From contig NC_066516.1 in assembly GCF_024679095.1 (NCBI RefSeq), forward strand, positions 19,300,544 to 19,364,543: DNA of 64,000 nt. The letters are read 5' to 3'. Shown piece by piece: positions 48,801 to 62,370 of the stretch (position 1 is the stretch's first letter; the number at the start of each line of letters is the position of its first letter). The DNA is from Eriocheir sinensis (taxonomy: Eukaryota > Arthropoda > Malacostraca > Decapoda > Varunidae). The translations under genes and the position numbers were made by a program. A model generated the notes under the pieces. That model searched no databases, was not told the origin of the DNA, and worked only from the letters and a program-made list of their open reading frames with translations.

Positions 48801-50100
48801 TGCAGCAGAAGCCTCCCCCCGGCACTCCAGGTGAAGACTATCGCAAACCGCGGGCTGGAATGTTTGCTTTCAACGTTCCATTCGTTTCCGGCTCCCCCAA
48901 ATCAGTTTTCGCATTTCCATCAAGTCAAGTTAATTTCCTTTACCCGCAAATCCGCTTCAGCTCAGTCTCCGGCTCCAGGTTTTCCAGCGACGGTACACAA
49001 CAATTCAAGGTCGCCACAAAAACAATACGTCGCTCAGAAACTATGACGTCTCCTCTCAATAGGGTATGTTCGCTAGTTTGCAAGCACCTTCCAGACTTGT
49101 ACACATAACAAGAAACATACAGTATGAAAAACTGAGCTGTCGTAAAAAAATAATGCATTGTATTGTCAAAAGAAAGGGTTTAATCGTATTATTAATTTTG
49201 GCAATAGTTTATGTTCATTCATCAGTTAAGTTTACCAGAGTAGCTTGTTTGTCCTGAGGTGAAAATTGGTCAGAGTCACCGTTGCCAGATTATCGTACTC
49301 AGAGCATAGTATTTACCGGTTTCTGACGGCTAACTATTGCCAAGAAACATCAGGAATTAACTGTTTTAACGATAATTATAAGTGAATCTCCTTATTGGGG
49401 TCCACGAGACAGTTTTTGGGTCGGAAGTCGGCAAATATAAGAGGCTGAGTACGACAATCTGGGAACTTTGCAAAGAGTGGAGTTTAGGGGCAGACTCTGG
49501 GATGGATGTGGCGGTGGATGGAGAGTGGTAGGCCTCGAGAGGGTGGCAATTTAGGAGGAATGAATGGCGCTCTAGGGTCGCCGAAGTCACTTGATTGGCA
49601 AGGAAGGGAAAAAAAAGAACCCATAGTGCAAACAAAGGCAACAATCTATGGGAAAAACTTGTTCATTTTTACAGTAAAGGAACAATATAATAACACCGTG
49701 CACTTGCAGACAAAACATGAAAAAAAGGAGTACTTACAAATACTATAAAAAATAACTTGTTATTTAAAGAAACAATGCATAAACAAACGGCTATTCAAAA
49801 GTGCATTTCAGGTGGAGTCCAGCTAACACCTTTTTCTTCAGTCTTTTTCTCATTGTTTTTTTTCCCCCTTTCTCTTTTCTTTAAACTCCCTTCAGCCTTC
49901 ACCTTTTAAAGTCTGTCTAGGGAAAAAACTTATCGATGATCCTACAAACGATGGTGTTGCCAAATGAACGAAAATCAACAAACGTCATAATCTAATGTCA
50001 GTGGAAAGTGTCTTCGGCTCGGTCCTTTAGGAGAGGCGAGCGAAAAGAAACAGAGACATAAAAGTAAGGTTTCGACGAGGAAGGATCAACACCGGAAGCA
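48800..50100. other. Unassigned unique DNA
   Basis: The plus-strand frame 48776-49108 begins inside the duplicated repeat and has no domain. AT-rich from 49640. No gene. Confidence 0.5.
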
Positions 50101-50109
50101 AGAATGTGA

Positions 50110-51660
50110 GAGGTGGTGTGCTGGTGGTGGCGGTGGTGGTGGTGCGGCCAGAAGAGACGAAACGAAAGAAATACAAAAAAAAAAAAAAAAAAAAAGGCTG
50201 ACAAGGGAAGGGGTGAAAAATTAAAGAGAGAAAGGAAGGGAGGAAAAAGTAAACCAAAAACATTTAAATCAGAGGGAGAAAGAAATATGGAAGTGGAAAA
50301 AAATTGAAAAACAAATGCAATGTCAGCGCGAGAGTTCAAAGATAGAAAAGGAGGAAAAATAAACCAGGGGAAGTAAAGTCATAGAAAAAATAATGAAATG
50401 TAGAAGTGAGCAGTATTCATCGTAAAGGAGGAATAAATATAAACCCACGAGAAGGAAGTAGGAAGAGAAGAGGTAAGGAATGAAAAAAAGTGACCAGTAA
50501 TCATCGAAAAGGAGGAAAAAAATATAAACCCACGAAAAGAAAGTAGGAAGAAAAAGAATAAAAACAAACAAACGAGAAAGGTAATTTGAAGCAGGCGGAA
50601 ATCTATGAGAAACGAGAATAGGATAAACAAAGCGAATGGAACGCGAAATGAAGAAGAAATAAAGAAACGGAAAGAAAATAGGAAAAGAAGGGGGAAGTAA
50701 TAAAAGAAAAGAAGAAAGCAAGTTGAAGCAGGCGGCAATCCAAGTGAGCGAGACAGCCTAAAGATTTACAGCCGAGGGCGAGGCTGTCCCTGCGGGTGAC
50801 GTGAGGAAGGGAAAGTTCTCTTCTCCGCCGAGGTGGTGGTTAATCAGGTCTGCCAGTGGAGGAAAGGAAAGGAGGTGGAAAAGGAGGAGGAGGAGGAGGA
50901 GGTGGTGGTGGTGGTAGTTGTTGTGGTGATGGTGTTGTTGTTGTTGGTGTTGTTGTTGGTAGGTTGTTGTTAAGACCACCACCCATCAGGGAAGGGAGAG
51001 GATAAAAGATGATAAACATTGGAGTAAGGAGAAAAAAAAACGAGAAGAGGAAAAGAAGAACAAAGAGGCCGAGAAAGAGTAAGAGGGTAATATGGGTACA
51101 TGGTAAGGGGCATGGTGGAAACGGAGAGCAATGGAAAGATGAAGGAGCAGGAGAAAGATAACAAGAAGCAGAGGAGGATGAGATGAAGAAAGAAGGACGG
51201 ACAATGGACAAAAAAAAAAAAAGAAAGACATGAAGCAAAGGAGGACGAGAAGGAAGGAGGAGGACACGAAGATAAAGAAGGGGAGAGAACGAGTCAAAAT
51301 TAGAAAGACATGACGCAAAGAAGGACCAGGAAGAAGAGGATGAGACGAAAAAAAGATAAAAACAGGGCAGAGAACGAGAAATAAAAAAGAAAGACATGCA
51401 GCAAAGGAGGACGAGGAGGAGGACAAGAATGAGACGAGGAATGACAAGAAAGGACACAGGACAAGAAATAAGAACGACACGGAGAGTAAAGACGAGGATT
51501 GGGGAGAAAGTTGGCAGAGAAAGTTCAGACGAAGAAGTGGACAAAACCAGAAGGGGAAGGACTAGAATTCGAAAGGAGAAAGAGAAGCAGGAAGGAGAGA
51601 ATGAAGTGGTGGTGGTGGTGGTGGTGGTGATGATGAAGGGTGGGTCGTGTAGGGAGAACT
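50110..51660 (+). repeat. Purine-rich tract with short tandem duplications
   Basis: Includes an A22 run (about 50174-50195), two copies of an about 86-bp unit at about 50400-50560 (AATATAAACCCACGA in each), GGA/GGT triplets at 50880-50960, and three copies of GAAAGACATGxxGCAAAG at about 51222, 51302 and 51390. Confidence 0.75.
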
Positions 51661-51812
51661 AATGAAAGCCAGAAGCATGTGTATTAAAAGTAAAATAAAA
51701 CAACGTATATAAATCAAGAAGAACAACATACAAAGAATAAAGACAAGGTTGCAGGAAGGTAATAATTAGGTGGATTGGAAAAGGTGTGCGAGTGTGTGTG
51801 TGTGAGAGAGAG

Positions 51813-52005
<193 letters not shown>

Positions 52006-52231
52006 CGAAAACTTTGACGCTACATTATCAATTTAAGCCAGTGTCAAAAATAAAAAAATAATAATAAAAACGGAGAAGAAGACAAGACAAATAAGTAAAT
52101 TTAACGCTGACAAAAGTGCAATCGTGACTGAAAAGTATTGGAGAGAAAATATTTTAGAACCGAGTCAACCAAAATAAAAAATAGGCAATGAAAAAAGAAG
52201 TTACAAAAATACTGTATATATACGCGAAAAC

Positions 52232-53430
<1,199 letters not shown>

Positions 53431-53459
53431 TTCCACGGAGAAAAACAGTTCTGAGACAA

Positions 53460-54770
53460 AACTTCCCTCCCTCTTTCTCTCTTCCCTTTCACCTCTCCCT
53501 TCCCCTCCCCTTCTTGTTTCTTCCTTATCCTTTCTCCTTTTAAATTCATTTCCTTTCATCCCCCTCCTCTTCCTTCTACTCCTTCCTACCTTTCTATTTT
53601 TTTCTATTCCTTTTCCTCTCCCCTTTCAAATTTATTCCTTTTCTTCCTCTTTCTCCTTCCCCTGCTTCTTTCTACCTGTTTATTTCTTACTCTTTCCTTT
53701 CCCCATTCAAATTCATTGCCTTTCTTCCTTTTCCTCTTCCTCCTACTCCTTCCTACCTACCTATTTTTTCTTTCCTCTTCCACTTTTTACAAACACATAA
53801 TTTCCTAACCTCCCTGCCTCTTCCTCTTTCCGCCATTCCTTTTTGGTTTCTGACTCTACTGGAACCTCTGTGAAACATGTCTAACCTTGCTTAAAATTCT
53901 AGTTCTCCTGTTGCGATCCTCCCCATTTCCTAGCGTTCCCTGCATTATGTATGTACCAAAGCCATCCTTTTCATACCCGTAAGGGCCGTACACTTTTTTC
54001 CTTTTCGCTGACTTCTTTTTTCGGATGCGAATTCCGTTTTTTTTTTATTATTTTTTATTCCATGTCATTTCCCTGTAAACGAACCTTCCTTCCAGTATAA
54101 AGCACGACGTAAAGAGTTTCGTTTAAATACAAAAATTGCTGTCAACATTTATTTTTCCTCTCTTAGCTTTCCAAAACACCGTAAACACAACCTTCTCTGC
54201 CTGCTCTTCTCAGACTTTCCTGTTACTCTGCCACTCTAGCCTTTTGGTCCCCCTCCTTCGTGTCTCTTGTTACAGCTCCCTTCCTCGGCCTTCCTCCCAA
54301 AGCCACCCTCTTACCTCTCTCCCTATGTCCCCGTTTTCAGGTCCTTTATTACAGCTCCCTGCCTCAACTCTCCTCCCTTAGCCATCCTCCCATCACCTCT
54401 CTTCTCTTCTCTCACTTTTTGACCTTTTAATCCCCCTCCCTTCTTGTCCTTATCATTGCTTCTCTTCTTTTCCCTCCTTCCTTCAACCTTTCTCTCCCTT
54501 CTTCTGACCCCCTCCTTTTCTAACTTCCTTTTCCCTTCCCTATTTCGCGCTTTTTCTCATTTCCCTGCCCTCCATCTTCCTTCCCTTTCCTTCCCTTCTT
54601 CAACCTTTCTCTCCCTTCTCCTGACCCCTTCCTTTTCTAACTTCCTTTTCCCTTCCCTCTTTCACGCTTTTTCTCATTTCCCTGCCCTCCGTCTTCCTTT
54701 CCTTCCCTCCCCTTCTTCTTCCTACCTATCGTTCTTCCCTTCATCCTTTCTTCCCTCTCTCACCCACAGA
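53460..54770 (+). repeat. Pyrimidine tract with 117-bp and other duplications
   Basis: CAACCTTTCTCTCCCTTCT occurs at 54484 and 54601 with about 110 bp of matching sequence. A looser 110-120-bp repeat with CCTTCCTACCT and CAAATTCATT words covers 53540-53770. Confidence 0.8.
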
Positions 54771-54779
54771 TGACAATGC

Positions 54780-55560
54780 GCGCTCCCTTCCTCGTCCATT
54801 TTCCTTTTTATTTGATTTATTTTTCCACCGGTGGACTTCATTAAACCTTGGAGGCCCCGGGCAAAAACTCTTGACAAAAACAGCGGACATGGAACAGTGG
54901 AGGTAAAATTTGGGAGTTATATAGCAAGAGTGAAATAAAACGACTGAAAAATGAGCCTTGTTTGTGTATCCCTTTCATGTGACTTTCGGATTCCTTGAGG
55001 CACAGAAAAAAAGGTATATCCTAAACCTAATCTCCCTTGTCCTGCCCCACCTTCTTTACTACCTTCGTTTTCCCTTCCCCTTTTCACCCTTTCCCTCATT
55101 TTCCTGCCCTCCATCTTTATTCCCTTTCCCTCCATCCCGCAGTTCTTTCTTTCCTTCACACAAAAAATACGGAGAGGAAAGAATTTGCGAAAGATAAAAA
55201 AAAGAAGATAAATATAGAAGTTGCTTGACGGGGGAAGACAAGAGAAGCAAAGCAAGTTGATAAGAAAAAGGAAAAGGGAAAAAATAGGGAACATACACGA
55301 GTAGATTATGGAATGAACACTATCAATTAAAAGAGCTTGAAACATGAGTACGGATAGCGACACAGTATCGACGGGGTACTCGCAGCATGTGACTCTGATG
55401 CTAATTGTTACCGCTGCCGCGTTTAAGTGGTCGAGGCGGGGCAGTAAAAGTTGTCATAATCAATTAGAGTAGAGGGATGGAGCCCGACACGCTTCCAGGC
55501 CCATTAAATTAGAGAGGGGAAGGGAGAGATGTAAAGGGCTGGAGGGGGGTTGGCCGATGC
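54780..55560. other. Unassigned, includes a copy of the 52.9-kb segment
   Basis: 55040-55140 resembles the pyrimidine tract at 54.5 kb, and 55169-55262 repeats 52887-52978. The remainder is unique. Confidence 0.6.
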
Positions 55561-56260
55561 ATGTTGTGTGTGTGTATGTGTTTATGTGAGTGTGTGGATG
55601 GATGTTGTGTATGTATGTATGTATGTATGTATGTATGGGCTATAAATCTACCGTTGCATTTCATTACTTCGATTTCTCTCTTCCCTTTCTCCGTGATCCC
55701 CTGTTTTTGTGCCTCTGTGTCTGCTTGTTTGTCTGTATTGTTATGTGTCTGCCTACATGTCGGTTTTGTATATATAATTGTCTGTCTGTCTGTCTGCGTT
55801 TGTCTACGTCTGTTTGTTTGTCGGTGTGTTTATTTGCAAGGTGTTTTTGTTTGTGTGGTGTTTGTCAGTTTGTTTTTATTTCTAAGTCTCTGTCTGTCTG
55901 TTTGCCTGTCTGTTTTTCTGTGTGTTTTATGACATGGCGATTGTGTTTTTCTGCCTGTGTTTATCTTTCTGCTTCTCTGTTTGTTTGTATGTCTGTCTGT
56001 ATATCCAACTGCATGATGATTTTGTTTGTCTGTGTCTGTTTCTCTACTCCCCAGTCTGTCTGTCTGTCTCTATCTCTCTGTCTGGGTCTAGATGTCAGTA
56101 TTTGTTCGTCAGTCCTACATGTTTTTATTTCTTTTCTTTTTTCGTCATTTTTTCCACTCCTATTCTTTTTGTCTTTTCCTATTTTTTTTTATCTTTCTGG
56201 TAGCCTGCCTGGTTGCCTGTGCCTGTGTGTTCGTTTGTCTGTCGGTCTTTTTTATTCTTC

Positions 56261-56310
<50 letters not shown>
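55561..56310 (+). repeat. TCTG/TTTG-rich tract, (GTAT)n and (CT)23
   Basis: (GTAT)n at about 55605-55636, decayed CTGT repeats over 55690-56100, pure CT at 56264-56310. Cys/Val/Ser-rich frames (up to 440 residues) are artefacts. Confidence 0.8.
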
Positions 56311-56315
<5 letters not shown>

Positions 56316-56399
56316 TGTTTGTCTCCCTCACAGAGTATACATTTATGGGGTAATCAGCTTATCACACTAGTTAACCTAATTACGATCCAATACCCTGAC

Positions 56400-57120
56400 A
56401 CATTCAACCTCCTCTTCCTCGTTCCCTGGCTCGCTTTTTCCCTCTTTTCTTTCTCTCTTCTTTCGCCCATCTCACTCTCTTCCCTCTCTCTCTTTCTTTC
56501 TTTGTTCTTCCTGCCTTCCCTCTTCTTTTTTTCATCCTTGCAGATCTCTCTTTTATTTTCTCTTTTTATCTCTCCTCTCCTCTCTATCTCATATCTCTCC
56601 TATCTCTCTTTTCCCCCTTTTCCTACTTCTCCAATCTCCTCCTTATCTTTCCTTTTCCCCTTTCCTTACTTCTCTTATTTTCTCCCTATCTTTATTTTCC
56701 TCGTTTCATTATCTCTCTCCCCTCTTCCCTCCTCCGTCTTTTTTCCACTCCCGTTTCTTCTCACCTTCCTTCCCTTCTCTCCTCTTTCTTCCCTTCCTCT
56801 CTCTTTCCCTCCTGCCTCCCCGTCTTCTCTCTGTCCTTTAACTTCAATTCCTTTCTCCTCTCTCATCATCACTCCTTCTCCTCCTCTCCTCCCTCTCTCC
56901 TACCTTCTCTAACCTCCTCTTTCCTCTTCTCCTTTTCCTTTCCTCCATCCCAGTGTCCCTTTACTAATCAGGCCAAGGGAGGGAGTATCTAAAAACTTTT
57001 TCCTTTACATTCTTAATATCCTTTGCCTCCCTCCCTCCCTCCCTCCCTCTCTCCCTCGTTCCCTCCCTCTTTCCTAGTCCGTGCCTCCTTCCCTCTCTCT
57101 CCTGCCTGAACTCGATAAAA
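56400..57120 (+). repeat. Pyrimidine tract
   Basis: Nearly all C/T, with (CCTC)n near 57027-57050. Confidence 0.8.
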
Positions 57121-57229
57121 ATATATATATTGGGAATTAAATATATCTTTCTCCCTCAGCTTTTTATTTATTTATTTATTGTAATTTTCTTTTCCGGTGT
57201 AAAAGTTACCCACGCAAAGTATATTTTTC

Positions 57230-57530
57230 CTTTACTTTAATGGTAGACTGACAGAGGAGGGGAAAAAAATGGATTGATTGACAGACAAACACGCATTAGG
57301 CAACAAAGGCACAGACAGATAGAAAGATAGGCATAAGGAAAGATACAACGACAGACAGAAGTAAACGCTGATACATACAGAGGAACAAAGGTGCAGACAA
57401 AAAGATATGCATAAAGAAAGATATAAAGATAGAGAGACAAAGAAGAAGACAGACATACAAAGGATCGACGGACATGGTTTTAATTAAGAGCAGACAGAAA
57501 AGACAAACACACACACACACACACACACAC
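57230..57530 (+). repeat. ACAGA/GATA-rich tract and (CA)11
   Basis: Decayed tetranucleotides to 57470, then CA run 57509-57530. Confidence 0.75.
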
Positions 57531-57778
57531 GAGTTATATATTAGGCTTAAAAAACGTATCATAAAAAAAAAACATATTTCTTCTACTGCTCCTAATAAGG
57601 TCGACCAAGAGGAATGACCGAAGCTGAGCCACAAGACTTTTAGATATTTACTTTTTTTGATAAAGGAAACGACAGACAAAGGAAAAAAAAAGAACAGATT
57701 AATATACCAGTTGACGACACGTATATACGGAATGAAGAATAGAGTGAATAGCACGAATAAGCAGAACAAATAACAATA

Positions 57779-57780
57779 AT

Positions 57781-57825
<45 letters not shown>

Positions 57826-57992
57826 TACAACTACTACTACTACTACTACTACAATTTCAGACCGACCTCGATTTCTTGACATAACATCTATACATGAAAT
57901 TAATCTTATAACCTAGCATCACCCATAGCCGTGAAATTATGAGTGCAATAACATCACAACACCAACTTTCACCCTTAAAAGTAGTAGTAGTA

Positions 57993-58061
<69 letters not shown>
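57779..58061. repeat. Opposed (TAC)n and (TAG)n arrays
   Basis: TAC triplets at 57779-57851 and TAG/GTA triplets at 57980-58061 are reverse complements and could pair across a loop of about 130 bases. Confidence 0.92.
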
Positions 58062-58155
58062 TTTTTTTCAGTAAAGGAAGTAGCTCAAGGACAAAAAAAA
58101 AAGGGAATAAAATAATAATAAAAGTAAAAACGAGTGGCCAAAAGAGAGGTGAAGT
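58062..58155 (+). repeat. Family S interspersed repeat, copy 9
   Basis: TTTTTTTCAGTAAAGGAAGT, AGCTCAAGGACA, A-rich, then CGAGTGGCCAAAAGAGAGGT. It directly follows the (TAG)n array. Confidence 0.75.
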
Positions 58156-58435
58156 AGTTGTAGTAGTGTTGAAGAAGAACAATAATCACGTAAACGTAAA
58201 GCATATTAATGAAGAGGCTTTTTTTTTTTTTCCGTGGTGCGTCTTGTTGATGGTTGAGGTGAGAAAGGTCGGCCGAGGGGGCACTCGCTTGTTTTCACCG
58301 ACAACAGATGGCGGGAGAGGCGGGGTCAGGCGGCAACAAGGGTATCGTTTTCCTCCTCCCCGCGTACAGTGAGGTGAGGTTTAGCAGGTTATTACAGGTG
58401 GGCCGAGGCGTAATAACAGCCGAGATTTATGCGGT

Positions 58436-58452
58436 GTGTGTGTGTGTGCGTA

Positions 58453-58496
<44 letters not shown>
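58436..58496 (+). repeat. (GT)n microsatellite
   Basis: GT run with CGTATTA interruption near its left end. Confidence 0.95.
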
Positions 58497-58497
<1 letters not shown>

Positions 58498-58831
58498 CGT
58501 CACTACTATTGCGTGAGTCAGAGGCTGTGAGGTGAGTAACCACATGAGAGGCGGGACTATTATCTCTGGTCAACATTTTTCTTTAAGGCGCCCCCCCTCC
58601 TCCCCCTTCCCCCTTCACCCACACACCTTTTGCAATTTCACCTAACAAGAGAAGTGCTGTTGCTGCGCTTATTGACACTCACTCGCGTTTTTCAGCGGGG
58701 AACCATCATTAATAAGTGCTCAGTCGCTTATGGCGCTACTTCAGACAACTTGATGCATCTAAAAGCCACTCAGTTAAACTCCATCCATTTAAATTCCACT
58801 CCTAAGAGACATGCATACTGTGATGATTCAT

Positions 58832-59140
58832 AAACCAGTATTTTCAGACGCTCTCGACTTTCGCAAAAAATATTTCCAAAGGCCACAAAGGAAACTTGGG
58901 TTCTCATGAGTCTTTCACATTCATGATGGTGAAGCCTCGGCCAACTATTGCTAGGTTCATAAAACTACCACTGGAAACACCCACAACTTCTAGGAAAGCT
59001 TCATCAAATGCGCGTGTGTAAGCCCTTACATGTCATCAAATGCACGTGTGTAAGCCCTTAAATGTCATCAAATGCACGTGTGTAAGCCCTTAAATGTCAT
59101 CAAATGCACGTGTGTAAGCCCTTAAATGTTTGAAAATACG
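58832..59140 (+). repeat. Foldback family F arm with 32-bp internal amplification
   Basis: The order is as in the left arm of 59554-59999: CCAGTATT, CATAAAACTACCACTGGAAA, GGAAAGCTTCATCAAATG, AATGTTTGAAAATA. Its distal part is a 32-bp unit with TCATCAAATG at 59001, 59033, 59065 and 59097. Confidence 0.8.
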
Positions 59141-59553
59141 TGACGCAAACGTAACTGTGAAGCATGAATACTTTTTTTTTTTTCTTATAGCTCCAGAGAT
59201 TTTCATGTTTTCTGATCAAGTAAAAATCTCTTCAGACGCGAGACTCATCACAAAGCACGTGGTTGAAAGAGACACAACTGAACTTTGATACCAGGTAAGT
59301 AAACAAGAAAAAAAAGATACACCGCTGCATATCTAAATACCTAACTCTAAATATCTAACAGTTAATAATGAAAAGCAACAACATCGAGTAACTATCATGC
59401 ACACACAACTCACAGACACACATAATGCAACATGTAGTAGACCAGGGCCAAAGACTATTCGTGTATTTCCTAGTCTAAACATTTTGAGACCGGCGCCGAC
59501 AGATATTGGGACGAGTGGGTGTGGCGTGTCAAAAGCTATGCGTCAAAACCTTA

Positions 59554-59999
59554 GGTCGGTATTGTGACACTTTCGTTTCTCACATCAGTATAAATTTTCT
59601 AAAGGTCAAAGAGGGGATCAATTGGGTTCTAATGAGGGTTTCTTCATGCTCACGGTACAGAAGAAAGGCAAAACTACCACCAGGGTCATAAAACTACTAC
59701 TGGAAATGCCCAAAACTCCTACGGAAGCCTTGTCAAATATGTGAACTTGGGGGCGGCGAAATGTTTAGCAATATGGCCTTAAAAAAAAAAGGCTCGTATT
59801 ATAAGACATTTCGCCGCCCAAGAACACACATTTGACAAGGCTTTCGTAGGAGTTGTGGGCATATCCAGGAGTAGTTTCATGACCTTGATCTGTACCGTGA
59901 ACCTGAAGAAACACTCATTAGAGCCCGACTGACCTCTTCTTTGACCTTATTTGACCTTTGAGCTGATGTGAGAAGCGAAAGTGTCTTCTAATACCGACC
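59554..59999. mobile_element. Foldback family F, complete two-arm element
   Basis: It starts GGTCGGTATT and ends AATACCGACC, with two arms of about 215 bp meeting around a short A-rich centre near 59780. Paired blocks include CCTACGGAAGCCTTGTCAAA with TTTGACAAGGCTTTCGTAGG, and GGGTCATAAAACTACT with AGTAGTTTCATGACC. No ORF is carried, so it is non-autonomous. No clear target-site duplication is visible (TTA left, AAA right). Confidence 0.85.
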
Positions 60000-60215
60000 A
60001 AAGTTAGAGTCGGTAACTTTCCGTAAGGCATCGTTCACCCCGAGCAAAGACAGGTTTTGAGGTAAGGATTAGGTTTAACTTGCAATATGACAGTTCGTGT
60101 ATGTAAATCCTTCACGTATTTTTTTACAGTACAGCATTTCCTCCTATTAACTCTCAAGAGGATATCAAGACACCTCTCCACCCGAAATTGACTTCTATTC
60201 TGCCCTGTCGTTGTA

Positions 60216-60300
60216 TTTTCTTTGGCTGGAGCAGTGTCTAGTGGGCCTTTTTGCTTCTGTTTATGTTTTTGGCCTTGAGCTGCCTCCCTTGCTGTAAAAA
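60216..60300 (-). repeat. Family S interspersed repeat, copy 10
   Basis: On the minus strand: TTTTTTACAGCAAGGGAGGC, AGCTCAAGGCC, then GGCCCACTAGACACTGCTCC. It abuts copy 11 head-to-head. Confidence 0.78.
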
Positions 60301-60420
60301 AGAGAAGAAGCTCAAAGGAAAAAATAGACAAACACACAAAAAAGTCTGCTTGCATTGCCCCTATGAAAAAAATATAGTAGAGAGGCTGAAAGAGAGGTCA
60401 ATTTCGGATGGAGAGGTATG
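60301..60420 (+). repeat. Family S interspersed repeat, copy 11
   Basis: GAAGCTCAAAGG, A-rich, AAAAAAGTCTGCTTGCATTG, then GAGGCTGAAAGAGAGGTCAA. It lacks the first block. Confidence 0.72.
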
Positions 60421-60424
60421 CAAA

Positions 60425-60745
60425 CAACGGATCAAACGCAGTCAAGAGGAAAAACTGAAACTCCCAATGATAACGTTGAATCCTGAACAAGGCAAATATT
60501 TTCTCGACTTTATCCCGTCTTATCATTAGCGGATGACTGCAATACATACGCTCGTTCCTTGGTATGTCAGCGTAGGCGATGCGTAATGTGTTCCATTCAA
60601 ATTAAGACGTGATTGTTCATTCAAAGGAGATTATTTTTTTTTCCTGCAGAAGTCAGAGTTTTTATGTTGACCCTCCTCCCTAACTCATTTCCTCGGAGTA
60701 TTGCGCGCTTGGAATATCTCTTACCTCATTATCGTGTTTCATTAT
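60425..60745. other. Unassigned unique DNA
   Basis: Nothing recognised. Confidence 0.5.
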
Positions 60746-60750
<5 letters not shown>

Positions 60751-60803
<53 letters not shown>

Positions 60804-60884
60804 TACAACTTAATATTAAACCGAGAAACTAAAACAAAAATACTGATATTGTTGTTATTACTCAGATGTTTTCATCGCCACATC

Positions 60885-60934
<50 letters not shown>

Positions 60935-60990
60935 GAAACGACAAGGGAAACTGAATGGACAGAACGAAAGAGAAAACGAGAGCGACCGAG

Positions 60991-61039
<49 letters not shown>
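60751..61039 (+). repeat. (CT)25, (CA)24 and (GA)21 microsatellites
   Basis: Pure runs at 60751-60801, 60885-60932 and 60998-61039. Confidence 0.95.
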
Positions 61040-61041
<2 letters not shown>

Positions 61042-61139
61042 TGAGAGAGACGCGAGGGACGTGAGGAGGGGTTCGATGTGGTGGAACATAATAGTTTTAG
61101 GGTGGCAGGAAGGAGCGACCATCCATCATATACTTGTCC

Positions 61140-61700
61140 GCCGCCTCACCTCGCCTCACCTCCCTGATCCCCTTCCTCTTGCCCTCCCTGACTCCCTTCG
61201 CCTGACACCCTCCTCCCTCTCTCCCTCCCTCCTTCCCTCTCTGCCTCCCTGCGTCTCCCTCTCATGGTTGGCGGCTGGAAATTTAACAACGCAAACAATT
61301 TTTAACGCAGAAGTCGTTTTTTTATGGGTGAAACAGATGAATCGGCTCTGGGAAACGGGCAAGGGCCATTAATTAGGGTTCACCTCTCAAATCTTTGCTC
61401 TCTTATTTCTCTTTTCGTTCTTTCTCTTCGATTGGGACACACGGAGTAAAAAAAAATATGTCCTTGGCTATAAATCGGTTTTCAGTTAGGAACGGTTTTA
61501 TTTCCTCTTATCGAAGGTTAAGTGTTCGCAAGAATGAACGTTGCAGAGGTGGTTCCGGTGCTTCAATCTATGCATTTATATTGGATTTTAAAGCACCTCT
61601 CTTTAATTTTGGAGCTATTATGGATGCGTTTTAGGTTTTGTTGAATTAGCTTCCATTTATCTGGTATCTTCCGTGACTTAAAAAATGGTAACTAGACAAT
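61140..61700. other. Pyrimidine-rich patch, then unassigned
   Basis: CTCCC-rich to about 61265, mixed afterwards. No gene. Confidence 0.5.
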
Positions 61701-61716
61701 AAGGAGAATGTCTGTG

Positions 61717-61720
<4 letters not shown>

Positions 61721-61783
<63 letters not shown>

Positions 61784-61816
61784 CGGCCCAAGTTACACAC
61801 ACACACACACACACAC
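61721..61816. repeat. Opposed (GT)29 and (AC)11 arrays
   Basis: GT run 61721-61778 and AC run 61795-61816 separated by 16 bases, able to pair as a hairpin. Confidence 0.95.
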
Positions 61817-61819
61817 GTC

Positions 61820-62365
61820 AAAGGCTCTCTCGCCCAATATTTCGCAAGCAGGCTCGTCCCGTCCACCCAACCATCAACCTTCCGTACAGAACAATTTCAT
61901 TTTTTTCTTTTAATTCCAGTTTTTTTTCAAGTGAACGATTCTCTTGTTGCTTTCATGGATGGAGAAAAAAATAAACAACACCTGGAATTTTGATGAGTGG
62001 GACCTCTTTTTTTTTTATATTAACTTTTCTCTCCCACCGGTAACAAAACAGACACACACATTACACGATAACACAGGTCGCCCCCAAAACTGTGAAATAA
62101 ACATGAAGAACGGCCGCCAGTGTCATCATCACTCTCTCCACGACTGGTGATTCGCAGCCGTCCAACAGACCCCTAACACCACCACACACAGCGGCCACTC
62201 CTCCCCTCCCACCCCCACCACGCCACGTCACACCTTCCATCCAGCCTGTCCGTTTTGGCGCTACTTTCCCGTTTCTGTCACCAATTCCAGGCTCGTAACT
62301 CTTGCCACATTCCCGCCCTCATCCGTCCTTATTTCCAGTTCACAGCCATCCAGTCCCTGTCCTGT
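61820..62365. other. Unassigned DNA
   Basis: No recognisable feature beyond C-rich words at 62160-62250. Confidence 0.5.
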
Positions 62366-62370
62366 TTATT

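Noticed and set aside
48776..49108. 110-residue plus-strand frame with mixed composition
   Set aside because: It begins inside the 163-bp duplication, has no recognised domain and no convincing splice sites. It is possibly coding but not supportable.
55590..56912. 440-residue plus-strand frame rich in Cys, Val and Leu
   Set aside because: Built from decayed CTGT/TTTG repeats and CT-rich sequence. No motif or spacing typical of a receptor or channel.
59001..59130. Regular 32-bp repeats that could suggest a CRISPR array
   Set aside because: The copies are contiguous with no unique spacers, in an animal genome and inside a foldback element.
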